Assembly (NCBI GenBank): GCA_934565425.1
Contig: CAKTHW010000014.1
Location: forward strand, 1-28,835
DNA length: 28,835 bases
Direction of reading: 5' to 3'
Origin: an uncultured Oscillospiraceae bacterium
GTDB lineage: Bacteria; Bacillota; Clostridia; Oscillospirales; Oscillospiraceae
Position 1 is the first letter of the stretch; every line of letters starts with the position of its first letter. Position numbers and translations under genes: made by a program. The notes below the pieces were generated by a model. It was not told where the DNA came from. It ran no database searches and saw only the letters and a program-made list of their open reading frames with translations. Below are positions 21,359 through 28,508 of the stretch, one piece after another.

Positions 21359-21389
21359 AAAAAGTCAGGTTGAAAAACCTGACTTTTTT
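21359..21389. terminator. Bidirectional terminator
   Basis: A perfect 13-bp stem, AAAAAGTCAGGTT (21359-21371) with 21376-21388, has a GAAA tetraloop and T-runs on both strands. It ends the DivIVA operon and the convergent metallo-beta-lactamase-fold gene. Confidence 0.92.
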
Positions 21390-21390
21390 G

Positions 21391-22197
21391 TTACCAATTC
21401 AGCTGTAACCCCACGCCCACCTCGTGGATGGGGATGACCCGATGCATTTCCGCCTTGGCGCGGAAGGAGACGCAGTGGCAGGGGTAGAGGTGCTGGAGGT
21501 TCTGGGCCTGGAAGTAGGCGATGGTGTCCCGCAGGCGCTGGTCGCACTGGAACAGGTGGAACCCGCCGATGACGCCCAACACCGGAAGACCGGGGAAGAG
21601 GGTCTTGGCGTAGGCGATGATGTTGCAGATGCCGCTGTGGGAGCAGCCGGTGAGGATGTAGAGGCCGTCCGCCGTGTGGTAGACTAAGGCGGAGTCGTCC
21701 AATAGTAGGTCTGGCTTCCAGGCGGTGCCGTCCCAGGTTTCGCCGATGGGTGTCCGTGGTTCAAAGACTTGCGTGGTGGGGATCTCGCCCAGATAGGTCA
21801 GGTGCGGGGTCAGTTCCACCGGTTCGGTGGATAGGTGAAGATTGCAGGACTGTGCCAGTTCCCTTGCGGAAAACGGACAGCCGATGTCCTGACCGTCCAC
21901 CCGTTTGGGTTGGAAACAGAGGGGGTGGGTCAGCACCGTCTTGCCCTCCAAGAGACCCACCTCTTGGAGGAAGCGCAGGCCGCGGGTGTGGTCGTTGTGG
22001 CCGTGGGAGAGGACGATGGTGTCCACTTGGTGCAGGTCGATGCCCATGGCCCGGCTGTTGCGCAGGCACACGTCGGAGTAGCCGGTGTCCAGCAAAATTT
22101 GACGCCCGTCCGTCTCGATGAGGAAGCAGAGGGCGGGTTCGCCCAGGTAGTACTGGTCGATGTGGGTGTGGTTGTCCGTGAGGACGGTCAGTTTCAT
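21391..22197 (-). CDS. Metallo-beta-lactamase-fold hydrolase
   Basis: A 268-residue protein of the MBL fold. The zinc-binding motif is LSHGHNDHTRGL (HxHxDH), with further metal residues in GCSHSGI and GGFHLF, and a C-terminal PCHCVSF block. The opening TVLTDNHTHIDQYYLGEPALCFLIETDG and LLDTG are typical of the group annotated as dihydropterin or RFA-P synthase-like MBL proteins in clostridia and archaea, whose true substrates are largely unknown. The ATG at 22197 follows GAGGTG; the frame remains open further upstream but lacks a ribosome site there and runs over the divergent Crp gene. It shares a 93-base divergent region with the Crp/Fnr regulator, a likely controller. Confidence 0.85.
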   Translation of the reverse strand: MKLTVLTDNHTHIDQYYLGEPALCFLIETDGRQILLDTGYSDVCLRNSRAMGIDLHQVDTIVLSHGHNDHTRGLRFLQEVGLLEGKTVLTHPLCFQPKRVDGQDIGCPFSARELAQSCNLHLSTEPVELTPHLTYLGEIPTTQVFEPRTPIGETWDGTAWKPDLLLDDSALVYHTADGLYILTGCSHSGICNIIAYAKTLFPGLPVLGVIGGFHLFQCDQRLRDTIAYFQAQNLQHLYPCHCVSFRAKAEMHRVIPIHEVGVGLQLNW

Positions 22198-22211
22198 CGT
22201 GTCACCTCGCA

Positions 22212-22276
22212 GGGAAAAGGGTTGCGTTTTTCGGGAAAAGTGGGTACAATAGAGAAAAATGAGTTGGAAATCCAAC
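22212..22276 (+). promoter_or_regulatory. Promoter and candidate operators between MBL and Crp-like genes
   Basis: A sigma-A promoter for the Crp-like gene is TTGCGT (22222-22227), 17 bases, TACAAT (22245-22250). The direct repeat GGGAAAAG occurs at 22212-22219 and 22233-22240, 21 bases apart or two helical turns. A perfect palindrome GTTGGAAATCCAAC (22263-22276) sits between the transcription start and the ribosome site. Confidence 0.5.
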
Positions 22277-22290
22277 GAAAGGAGGGGCTT

Positions 22291-22980
22291 ATGAACCGAT
22301 TTATCCCCATCTTGCAGCGCTCCGCTCTCTTTCGCGGGCTGACGCCCGACGAATTGGAGCAGCTGCTCCAGCGGCAGCCGCCGGTGTGCCGGACGTATCA
22401 GAAGAAGGAATACCTGCTCCACGCCGGGGAACCCATCGACCGATTCGGGCTGGTGGTGGAGGGGAGCGTGACGGTGATGAAGGAGGATTTTTGGGGCAAC
22501 CGGAACATTCTGGCCAAGATCCAGCCCGGCGAGCTCTTCGCCGAGACCTACGCCATCGCCGCCCATCAGGTGCTGGGGGTCAGCGTCATGACCGACGAGG
22601 GCGCCACCGTCCTTTTCTTCCACATGGGGGAATTCCTCGCCCCCACGGCGGAGCCGGACAGGCTGTCGGGGCAGATGCTGCGCAACTTATTGCAAGTCAT
22701 CACCCAGAAAAATCTACAGCTCAACGCCAAACTGACCCACCTGACCCAGCGCACCACGCGGGAGAAACTGCTGTCCTATCTGTCGGAAGAGTCCTTGCGT
22801 CAAGGACGTTCGGAATTTGACATCCCCTTCAACCGCCAGCAGCTGGCGGACTACCTGTCCGTCAACCGCAGCGCCATGTCTCAGGAGCTGTGCCAGCTCC
22901 GGGACGAGGGACGCCTCCAGTTCCGTCGGAACCACTTCGCCCTTCTGCGCCCGCCGGTCACTCATTCCGGCCGGCCGTGA
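22291..22980 (+). CDS. Crp/Fnr-family transcription regulator
   Basis: A 229-residue regulator. Residues about 12-120 form the cyclic-nucleotide-binding-type beta barrel (LFRGLTPDELEQLL, LLHAGEPIDRFGLVVEGSV), a long dimer helix covers about 125-155, and a winged helix at about 165-222 contains FNRQQLADYLSVNRSAMSQEL. The N-terminal cysteine cluster of FNR is absent, so it is not an oxygen sensor of that kind. GGAGGGG precedes the ATG at 22291. Its gene is divergent from the MBL protein. The last 23 bases overlap, tail to tail, with the GIY-YIG gene on the other strand. The ligand is unknown. Confidence 0.9.
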   Translation: MNRFIPILQRSALFRGLTPDELEQLLQRQPPVCRTYQKKEYLLHAGEPIDRFGLVVEGSVTVMKEDFWGNRNILAKIQPGELFAETYAIAAHQVLGVSVMTDEGATVLFFHMGEFLAPTAEPDRLSGQMLRNLLQVITQKNLQLNAKLTHLTQRTTREKLLSYLSEESLRQGRSEFDIPFNRQQLADYLSVNRSAMSQELCQLRDEGRLQFRRNHFALLRPPVTHSGRP

Positions 22981-23221
22981 AGCCCACGCCCAGCGCCGCC
23001 TTCTCCTGGTGGCTCAGCTGCTTGATCTCCCACTCCCGACGCATGGCCTCCGACTTGGTCGCCCAGGTCTCATAATAATACAGCGTCACCGGCCGCCGGG
23101 TACGGGTGTATTTGGCACCGGTGCCCCGGTTGTGGGCGGCCAGCCGCCGTTCCAGGCAGGTGGTCCAGCCGGTGTAAAAGGTGCCGTCGGCGCAGCGGAC
23201 CACGTAGGTGTAATTGGTCAT
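22958..23221 (-). CDS. GIY-YIG nuclease-superfamily protein (YhbQ-like)
   Basis: An 87-residue single-domain protein. YTYVVRCADGTFYTGWTT is the GIY-YIG motif in the YhbQ/UPF0213 form, RRLAAHNRG gives the conserved Arg and His, and KSEAMRREWEIKQL holds the metal-binding Glu. These small proteins are thought to nick or bind DNA, with roles in repair not well fixed. Its ATG overlaps the stop of the GTPase-NYN gene (ATGA at 23218-23221), so the two are translated together. It overlaps the convergent Crp gene by 23 bases, leaving no room for a separate terminator. Confidence 0.88.
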   Translation of the reverse strand: MTNYTYVVRCADGTFYTGWTTCLERRLAAHNRGTGAKYTRTRRPVTLYYYETWATKSEAMRREWEIKQLSHQEKAALGVGFTAGRNE

Positions 23222-25836
23222 TTCCGGAAGGGGAGGGGTTGGTCGGGGGTGCGGTAGTGCTCCAGCATCCGTTCGATCTCCTCGTTCACCGCGTCCATCT
23301 CCGTCCGGAAGGCGCTGGCGGAGATGCGGGTAGCGTGGTTGCCCAGGATGATCATCTGCACCGTGTGGTCGGAGGTGGCCACCCGCACCCGGTACTTCTT
23401 GCCCAGCTGGTAGGACGCCTTTTCAATGTAGGTGTCTGCCGTCTCCGCCTCCTGGGTGTACACCACGTCCACGTTGTGGTGCCGCTCCACGTGGCGGGTG
23501 CCGCCCTTGACCTTGTAGGCGTCGAAGACCACGATGACATGACACTTGTGATACCCCTGGTAGTTGCTCAGCATGTGGATGAGCCGCTCCCGGGCGGCGT
23601 CCAGGCTGGATTTGGACAGCTCCTTCAGGTCGTCCCAGGCGAAGATGATGTTGTAGCCGTCCACCAGCAGGTATTCCTCCGCCTTGGAGAACTCCTTCAA
23701 GGTGACCGATTTCATCTCTTTCGGCCGACGGGGCGCCTTGGCGGGCTGGAAATCCTTGGGCTTCACGGCACCGTAGGTGCGCTCAAAAATCTCCAGTAAT
23801 TCTTTATCCAGGACCGCCCCATCCACGTCGGAACGCTTCCGGCGTTGGGGGTGGTCTTCTTCTGTCTCGACCACCTCCGGATGCCAGGCGTATTCCAAGT
23901 GCATATGCTGTTCCACCTTGTCCCAGTCCACGATGTCCGTGCCCCCGTGGGTGCAGAACACCGAGTCCGCCGTGTTGTCCAAGTCCCCGTCCGGATCGTA
24001 GCCCATGGCGGCGATGACCTCATCGGCGTTGTGGCAGGGCTGATAGTCCTGCACCCGCAGGAACAGCCGCCCGTGTCCCTTGGTGTAGGCGGCCACCTCC
24101 ACTGGATAGCTCCGCATGGTGGCTACCGGCGCAGTGCCGGTCAGAATGGCTCGATCGCCCACCTGTTCCGGCCCTTCGAAGGTGCCGGACATCCGCTGGA
24201 TGTCCGCAATGGCACGTCCCACATACTCTGCCGGCAGCTCCAGCCGGAAGGCGTACCAGGGTTCCAGCAGGATGCTCTGGGCTCGGCGCAGGCCGTGGCG
24301 GACGGCACGATAGGTGGCCTGGCGGAAGTCGCCGCCCTCGGTGTGCTTGATGTGGGCGCGGCCGGTGAGGATGCGGATGCGCATATCAGTGATGGGGGAG
24401 CCGGTGAGCACGCCGATATGCTCCTTCTCCATCAGGTGGGTGAGGATGAGCCGCTGCCAGTTCAAATCCAGCACGTCCTGACTGCACAGGCTGCCAAAGA
24501 CCAGCCCGCTGCCCTGGGGCAGCGGTTCCAGCAGCAGGTGTACCTCGGCGTAGTGGCGCAGGGGCTCAAAGTGCCCTACGCCCTCCACCGGCGCAGCGAT
24601 GGTCTCCTTATATAAGATGTTGCCCGAGCTGAAGCTGACCTCCAACCCGAACCGGTCGGCGATGACCCGTTTCATGATCTCCAACTGAATCTCGCCCATA
24701 AGCTGGATGTGGATTTCCTGCAAGGTCTGGTTCCAGATGATGTGGAGCTGGGGATCCTCCTCCATCAGCGTTTTCAGCTGCAAGAACACCCCGTATACGT
24801 CGGTGCCCTCAGGCAGCAGCAGCTGATAGGTGAGAACTGGCTCTAAGAGGGGCTTTTCCGCATCTGGCTCGTCGCCCAGGCCGTCCCCGGGCAGGGTGTG
24901 GGTGAGACCGGTGACGGCGCAGACCGTTCCGGCGGTGACCTGCTGGGCGGCGGTGAATTTGGCGCCGGAGTAGATGCGTATCTGGTCGACCTTCTCCGAC
25001 CAGGCGTCCTCGGTGTCCGAGTGGCCGGAGAGGGTGGTTTTGACCGCCAGGGTGCCGCCGGTGAGTTTGAGCCAGGTCAGGCGGGAGCCCTGTTCGTCGT
25101 GGGAGATCTTGAACACCTTGGCGCGGAAGGATTTGGGGTAGTCCGGCACCTGGGTGTACCGTTCCAGCCCGTCCAAAAACTCCGACACCCCTTCCAGCTT
25201 CAGGGCGGAGCCGAAGTAGCAGGGGAACACCGCCTCCTTGGCGATGGCGGCGGTGAGGGCGTCGTCGGTCATGTGGCCGCTGTCCAAAAATTGGTTCAAA
25301 AGCGCCTCGTCGCACATGGCCACCTGCTCCTGGAAGGCGTCCCCCGCCTGGTCAGGAGAGAAGTCTACGCAGCCGTCTCCCAGCAGAGATTTCAGCTCGT
25401 CCAGCACCGCCTCCCGCCCCAGGCCGTTCAGGTCGGTTTTGTTCACAAAGAGGAAGGTGGGGATGTGGTATTGCCGCAGCAGCTCCCACAGGGTGGCCGT
25501 GTGCCCTTGGACGCCGTCGGTAGCACTGATGACCAGGATAGCGTAGTCCAGCACTTGCAGGGTGCGTTCCATCTCGGCGGAGAAATCCACATGACCGGGG
25601 GTGTCCAGCAGGGTGATGACCTTGGTGGGCAGAGGGAGGACGGCCTGCTTGGAGAAGATGGTGATGCCCCGCTCCCGTTCCAGGGCAAAGGTGTCCAAAA
25701 AGGCGGTGCCGTGATCCACCCGACCCATCTCTTTGATGCCGCCGCACAGGTAGAGCAGCCCTTCGGAGAGGGTGGTCTTGCCGGCGTCCACATGGGCGAG
25801 GATGCCCACGACCAGTTGTCTGTTTTGTTCTTTCAT
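23218..25836 (-). CDS. Ribosomal-protection-like translation GTPase fused to a Rae1/YacP-type NYN ribonuclease
   Basis: An 872-residue fusion. Residues 1-650 resemble Tet(M)/EF-G-type factors: AHVDAGKT (14-21), RGITI (56-60), DTPGHVDF (78-85), NKTD (132-135), then domains II-V including LLEPWYAFRLELPAEYV (523-539). The Tet(M) domain IV loop YSPVSTPADFR is replaced by GRAHIKHTEGGDFR (492-505), so drug release is doubtful. After a charged linker (about 652-720), residues 721-850 are a NYN domain like B. subtilis Rae1: LLVDGYNII with D726, VFDAYKVKGG with D772, EAETADTYIE (797-804) and ATSDHTVQ with D823. Rae1 cuts mRNA in the ribosomal A site, next to where this GTPase family binds. The ATG at 25836 has a weak ribosome site. 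The frame upstream to 26415 is not supported. The GIY-YIG gene is coupled downstream. Confidence 0.88.
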   Translation of the reverse strand: MKEQNRQLVVGILAHVDAGKTTLSEGLLYLCGGIKEMGRVDHGTAFLDTFALERERGITIFSKQAVLPLPTKVITLLDTPGHVDFSAEMERTLQVLDYAILVISATDGVQGHTATLWELLRQYHIPTFLFVNKTDLNGLGREAVLDELKSLLGDGCVDFSPDQAGDAFQEQVAMCDEALLNQFLDSGHMTDDALTAAIAKEAVFPCYFGSALKLEGVSEFLDGLERYTQVPDYPKSFRAKVFKISHDEQGSRLTWLKLTGGTLAVKTTLSGHSDTEDAWSEKVDQIRIYSGAKFTAAQQVTAGTVCAVTGLTHTLPGDGLGDEPDAEKPLLEPVLTYQLLLPEGTDVYGVFLQLKTLMEEDPQLHIIWNQTLQEIHIQLMGEIQLEIMKRVIADRFGLEVSFSSGNILYKETIAAPVEGVGHFEPLRHYAEVHLLLEPLPQGSGLVFGSLCSQDVLDLNWQRLILTHLMEKEHIGVLTGSPITDMRIRILTGRAHIKHTEGGDFRQATYRAVRHGLRRAQSILLEPWYAFRLELPAEYVGRAIADIQRMSGTFEGPEQVGDRAILTGTAPVATMRSYPVEVAAYTKGHGRLFLRVQDYQPCHNADEVIAAMGYDPDGDLDNTADSVFCTHGGTDIVDWDKVEQHMHLEYAWHPEVVETEEDHPQRRKRSDVDGAVLDKELLEIFERTYGAVKPKDFQPAKAPRRPKEMKSVTLKEFSKAEEYLLVDGYNIIFAWDDLKELSKSSLDAARERLIHMLSNYQGYHKCHVIVVFDAYKVKGGTRHVERHHNVDVVYTQEAETADTYIEKASYQLGKKYRVRVATSDHTVQMIILGNHATRISASAFRTEMDAVNEEIERMLEHYRTPDQPLPFRK

Positions 25837-25875
25837 ATCGTATCCCATCCCATTGATCGGGTTATTTTCCCCTTT

Positions 25876-25904
25876 AGGATACACGAAAATGCCAGCGGAT
25901 GCAA
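25876..25904 (-). promoter_or_regulatory. Sigma-A promoter of the GTPase-NYN gene
   Basis: On the minus strand TTGCAT, 17 bases, TATCCT. The leader is only about 33 bases, with no room for the long attenuator found before tet(M). Confidence 0.6.
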
Positions 25905-25963
25905 GAAAACAGCTCGAAAATCTCCGGTTTGTTGGCCGATTTCCCAGCTCTTTTCGCAAAAAA

Positions 25964-25992
25964 TTGACGGGACGCTCCGACTCTGCTATGAT
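25964..25992 (+). promoter_or_regulatory. Sigma-A promoter of the EcfT gene
   Basis: TTGACG, 17 bases, TATGAT, about 50 bases before the ATG at 26044. Confidence 0.65.
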
Positions 25993-26043
25993 AACGTCAG
26001 AACGCAGACCCGCCAGCACGGCGGAGGAAAGGAGGGTGAGGAG

Positions 26044-26895
26044 ATGCGATGCTTTTCTCAACTGCATCCGGTGGTGAATCTGGTTTTCTTCGTCCTGGTG
26101 CTCCTCATCACGATGCTCCAGCTCCATCCGGTCTTTTTGGCCGTCTCCGGCCTGTGGGCGGGGCTGTCCCTGACCGCTTTGGGCGGGAAAGCGTCTCTGG
26201 GCTGGCGGACGCTGGTGGGATTGATGCTCCTCATCGCCCTGGGCAATGCCCTGCTGAATCCGGCGGGAGAGACGGTATTGTTCACCTACCTGGGCGGACG
26301 GACGTTCACCTTGGAATCGTTGGCCTGGGGCGGCAGCGCTGCGGTGCTGTTCGGCAGTGTGGTGACTTGGTTTGCCTGCTTTCACAAGGTCATGACCGGC
26401 GAAAAGCTGATGCACCTGTTTGGCCGGTTCACGCCCACCCTGGCGCTGCTGTTCTGCATGATCTTACGGCTTGTGCCGGAATTTTCCCGCCAGCTGCGCA
26501 GCCTGTCCCAGACCCGCAGCAGCCTTGGCCTGGGGGTAGAGCAGTGCGCCACCCTGACGCAGAAAATCAGCTGTGCGTCCATCCAGCTGGCCGCTTTTCT
26601 GTCCCTGGCGTTGGAGCAGGCGGCGGACACCGCCAACTCCATGCGCAGCCGCGGCTACGGCCTGCCGGGGCGGAGCAGTTACACTGCCTTCCGGATGGAC
26701 GGGTTCAACGTGGCGCTGCTGGTGGTCATGGCGGCGCTGGGTGCTTTGACGTTGGCCAGCTTGGCGCTGGGCGCTGGGGTGACCAGTTACTTTCCCGGTA
26801 TCGCCTTGACCGGCGGACGCTGGCTGTGGGTGGGCGTCGGGGCGGAATGCCTGCTCATGGGGGTGCCGGTGGTTTTAAATGGCAAGAAAAGATGA
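26044..26895 (+). CDS. ECF transporter transmembrane component (EcfT/CbiQ-like)
   Basis: A 283-residue integral membrane protein with about six hydrophobic segments. CMILRLVPEFSRQLRSLSQTRSSLG and the SMRSRGYGLPGRSSY motif are the coupling-helix signatures of EcfT, which link the ATPases to the substrate-binding S protein for uptake of vitamins or metal ions. AAAGGAGGGTGAGG lies before the ATG at 26044. A terminator follows immediately, and neither the ATPases nor an S component is nearby, so it stands alone here. The partners may be encoded elsewhere, as in group II ECF systems, where one energising module serves many S components; those usually keep EcfA and EcfT together. Confidence 0.88.
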   Translation: MRCFSQLHPVVNLVFFVLVLLITMLQLHPVFLAVSGLWAGLSLTALGGKASLGWRTLVGLMLLIALGNALLNPAGETVLFTYLGGRTFTLESLAWGGSAAVLFGSVVTWFACFHKVMTGEKLMHLFGRFTPTLALLFCMILRLVPEFSRQLRSLSQTRSSLGLGVEQCATLTQKISCASIQLAAFLSLALEQAADTANSMRSRGYGLPGRSSYTAFRMDGFNVALLVVMAALGALTLASLALGAGVTSYFPGIALTGGRWLWVGVGAECLLMGVPVVLNGKKR

Positions 26896-26898
26896 AGC

Positions 26899-26932
26899 AA
26901 GCCCGTCGGAACCATTTCCGACGGGCTTTTTG
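26899..26932 (+). terminator. Terminator of the EcfT gene
   Basis: A perfect 13-bp stem, AAGCCCGTCGGAA (26899-26911) with 26916-26928, has a CCAT loop and a T-run. Confidence 0.92.
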
Positions 26933-26960
26933 CGTGTTTATAAAAATATGTCTCACAGAG

Positions 26961-27193
26961 TTCCGTCATTTTAATGACGGAAAAAATTGCAATCTGAAAA
27001 AAGTGGCGGCGCAAGGTGAATTGCCCAAAGGGCAAGAGAGGGTGGCCTGGGCCATGTACGTCACTTTTTTCTCATCTCAGCCGGGTAAGTGCCGCAGCGT
27101 TAAGCTAATGTGCCAGTGGTACATTAGTAGCGGAGGCTCCGCCTGTTTTACAGGTGGAGAACTTTCCGACGTAGTGGGTGCATGCACACGGCT
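26961..27193. repeat. Hairpin-dense non-coding stretch
   Basis: No gene is supported between 26896 and 27232. Inverted repeats follow one another: TTCCGTCATT (26961-26970) with 26973-26982; GAAAAAAGTG (26996-27005) with 27062-27071, enclosing TTGCCC/GGGCAA (27021-27035) and TGGCC/GGCCA (27043-27054); CTAATGTGCC (27105-27114) with 27118-27127, one wobble pair; GCGGAG/CTCCGC (27130-27142); CCTGT/ACAGG (27142-27154); and the self-complementary GTGCATGCAC (27178-27187). This looks like an intergenic repeat element or structured RNA rather than decayed coding DNA. I do not recognise a known RNA family. Confidence 0.5.
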
Positions 27194-27227
27194 GCTTTCA
27201 CCAAAATGCTTGCATTTTGGTGAAAGC
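27194..27227 (-). repeat. Post-stop hairpin with CAAAATGC core, copy 2
   Basis: GCTTTCACCAAAATGC (27194-27209) is exactly complementary to 27212-27227 around a two-base centre, a 16-bp stem. It starts six bases after the stop of the ACT-domain gene. The core is identical to the hairpin after cysK at 3544-3569, while the outer arms differ but still pair. Confidence 0.75.
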
Positions 27228-27232
27228 GGAGC

Positions 27233-27721
27233 TTAAAATTCCGCCTGGATAGGCTCTACCCCATAGGCTTCCCGCATGATCGCCAGCGCATCCGGCAGGT
27301 CGTGCTCGGACACCAGCAGGGAGATGTCTACCTCGGAGGTGGTGACCAGGATGACCTGGATGCCGGCCTCAGCCAGCAGGGTGAAGACCTTGGCGGCGAC
27401 GCCGGGGGTGTTGACCATGTTGGCGTCGTACAGGGCCACCTTGCAGTTGCCCGGCAAAATTTCCGGCTTCACTTCCGGATTTTCGCCCCGGATCTTGCCC
27501 AGCACGGCCAGAGCACTGCTCAGAGCGCTGTCAGACAGGGTGAAGCTCAGGCGGATGGTGCCGCCCTGGGGGGCGGTCTGGGAGATCATATCCACGTTGA
27601 CGTCCGCGTCCGACATGGCGGTCAGCACGTTGGCGATGGCCTTGCTGTCACAGGGCAGGGCGGAGAGGGTGACCAGGGTGATGTCGTGGGCGTAGGTAAT
27701 TTTGCTAATTCCGTTATTCAT
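27233..27721 (-). CDS. Tandem ACT-domain protein of the lysine operon
   Basis: A 162-residue protein with two ACT-type regulatory domains, like the C-terminal part of aspartate kinase. The first spans about 14-75 (ITLVTLSALPCDSKAIANVLTAMSDADVNVDMISQTAP), the second about 92-150 (VALYDANMVNTPGVAAKVFTLLAEAGIQVILVTTSEVDISLLV). The second resembles the amino-acid-binding domain of lysine-sensitive aspartate kinases, but no kinase domain is present. It lies 15 bases after dapB and so is probably co-transcribed with it. It could be a free regulatory subunit that senses lysine or threonine for aspartate kinase, or a lysine sensor for this operon; both are inference. AGAAGGA precedes the ATG at 27721. 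Confidence 0.85.
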   Translation of the reverse strand: MNNGISKITYAHDITLVTLSALPCDSKAIANVLTAMSDADVNVDMISQTAPQGGTIRLSFTLSDSALSSALAVLGKIRGENPEVKPEILPGNCKVALYDANMVNTPGVAAKVFTLLAEAGIQVILVTTSEVDISLLVSEHDLPDALAIMREAYGVEPIQAEF

Positions 27722-27736
27722 CGTAATCGTTCCTTC

Positions 27737-28492
27737 TCATTCGTTTACCAGCTGGGACATATCGTACATCCCCGCCTCCTGGACGTCGGCCAGGAACTTG
27801 GCAGCCTTGACGGCGCCGTTGGCGAAAATTTCCCGAGACTGGGCGCTGTGCTTGATCTCGATGACCTCATCGTGACCGGCGAAGATGATGGTGTGGTCGC
27901 CCACGATGGTGCCGCCGCGGACGGCGCTGATACCAATCTCGTTCTTGGGGCGTGCCATCCTCCGCTCGTGGCGGCCGTAGTTGTACTCGGCCTGGTACTC
28001 CAGGGCGGAAGCGGCAGCGTCGGCGATCATCAGGGCGGTGCCGCTGGGGGCGTCCACCTTGCGGTTGTGGTGGCGTTCCACAATTTCGATGTCCGAGCTG
28101 GAGCCCAGGATGGAAGCGGCCTTCTTGACCAGCTCCAACAGGACGTTGATACCCAGGGACATATTGGCGCTGCGGAAGACCGGGATGGTCTTGGCGGCCT
28201 CGTCGATCTGCGCCAGCTGCTCCGGGCTGAAGCCGGTGGTGGCGATGACGATGGGGATGCGGCGCTCCACGCAGAAGGGGAGCAGGTGATCCAGGGCCTT
28301 GGGGTTGGAGAAGTCGATGACCACGTCCGCCTCGCCGGTGAAGTTGGCGGGGTTGGTGTAGACGGGGTAATCCAGGTTGGCCTGGTGGGTGGCGAAGCCT
28401 GCCACGATGGTCACGTCAGGGTCGGCGGCGCACATGGCCTGGACGACCTGACCCATCTTGCCGGTGCAGCCGGAATTGATTATCTTTAGCAT
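27737..28492 (-). CDS. dapB: 4-hydroxy-tetrahydrodipicolinate reductase
   Basis: A 251-residue NAD(P)H-dependent reductase that converts the DapA product to tetrahydrodipicolinate, on the path to diaminopimelate for the cell wall and to lysine. The N-terminal NSGCTGKMGQ is the dinucleotide-binding GxxGxxG loop, VVIDFSNPKAL and ATTGFSPEQL are family blocks, and EIVERHHNRKVDAPSGTAL holds the catalytic His and Lys with the substrate-binding SGT. GISAVRGGTIVGDHTIIFAG is the C-terminal signature. GAGGGG precedes the ATG at 28492, and dapA ends 16 bases upstream, so the two are one operon. Confidence 0.97.
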   Translation of the reverse strand: MLKIINSGCTGKMGQVVQAMCAADPDVTIVAGFATHQANLDYPVYTNPANFTGEADVVIDFSNPKALDHLLPFCVERRIPIVIATTGFSPEQLAQIDEAAKTIPVFRSANMSLGINVLLELVKKAASILGSSSDIEIVERHHNRKVDAPSGTALMIADAAASALEYQAEYNYGRHERRMARPKNEIGISAVRGGTIVGDHTIIFAGHDEVIEIKHSAQSREIFANGAVKAAKFLADVQEAGMYDMSQLVNE

Positions 28493-28508
28493 GGCGATCC
28501 CCCTCGAC

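Noticed and set aside
23218..25836. Calling the GTPase a plain tetracycline resistance gene
   Set aside because: The Tet(M) domain IV loop is not conserved, a nuclease domain is added and the usual long regulatory leader is missing.
24898..26043. Long plus-strand frame leading into ecfT
   Set aside because: It lies opposite the GTPase gene and has the low-complexity Gly/Val/His make-up of a shadow frame; the EcfT fold starts at 26044 with a strong ribosome site.
25837..26415. N-terminal extension of the GTPase-NYN frame
   Set aside because: The frame is open, but the G1 motif begins 14 residues after the Met at 25836, the extension lacks family similarity and it runs across the promoter and start of ecfT on the other strand.
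26961..26982. TTCCGTCATT palindrome as a terminator
   Set aside because: It is followed by an A-run on the plus strand and by no T-run on the minus strand, so it does not fit an intrinsic terminator for either gene.
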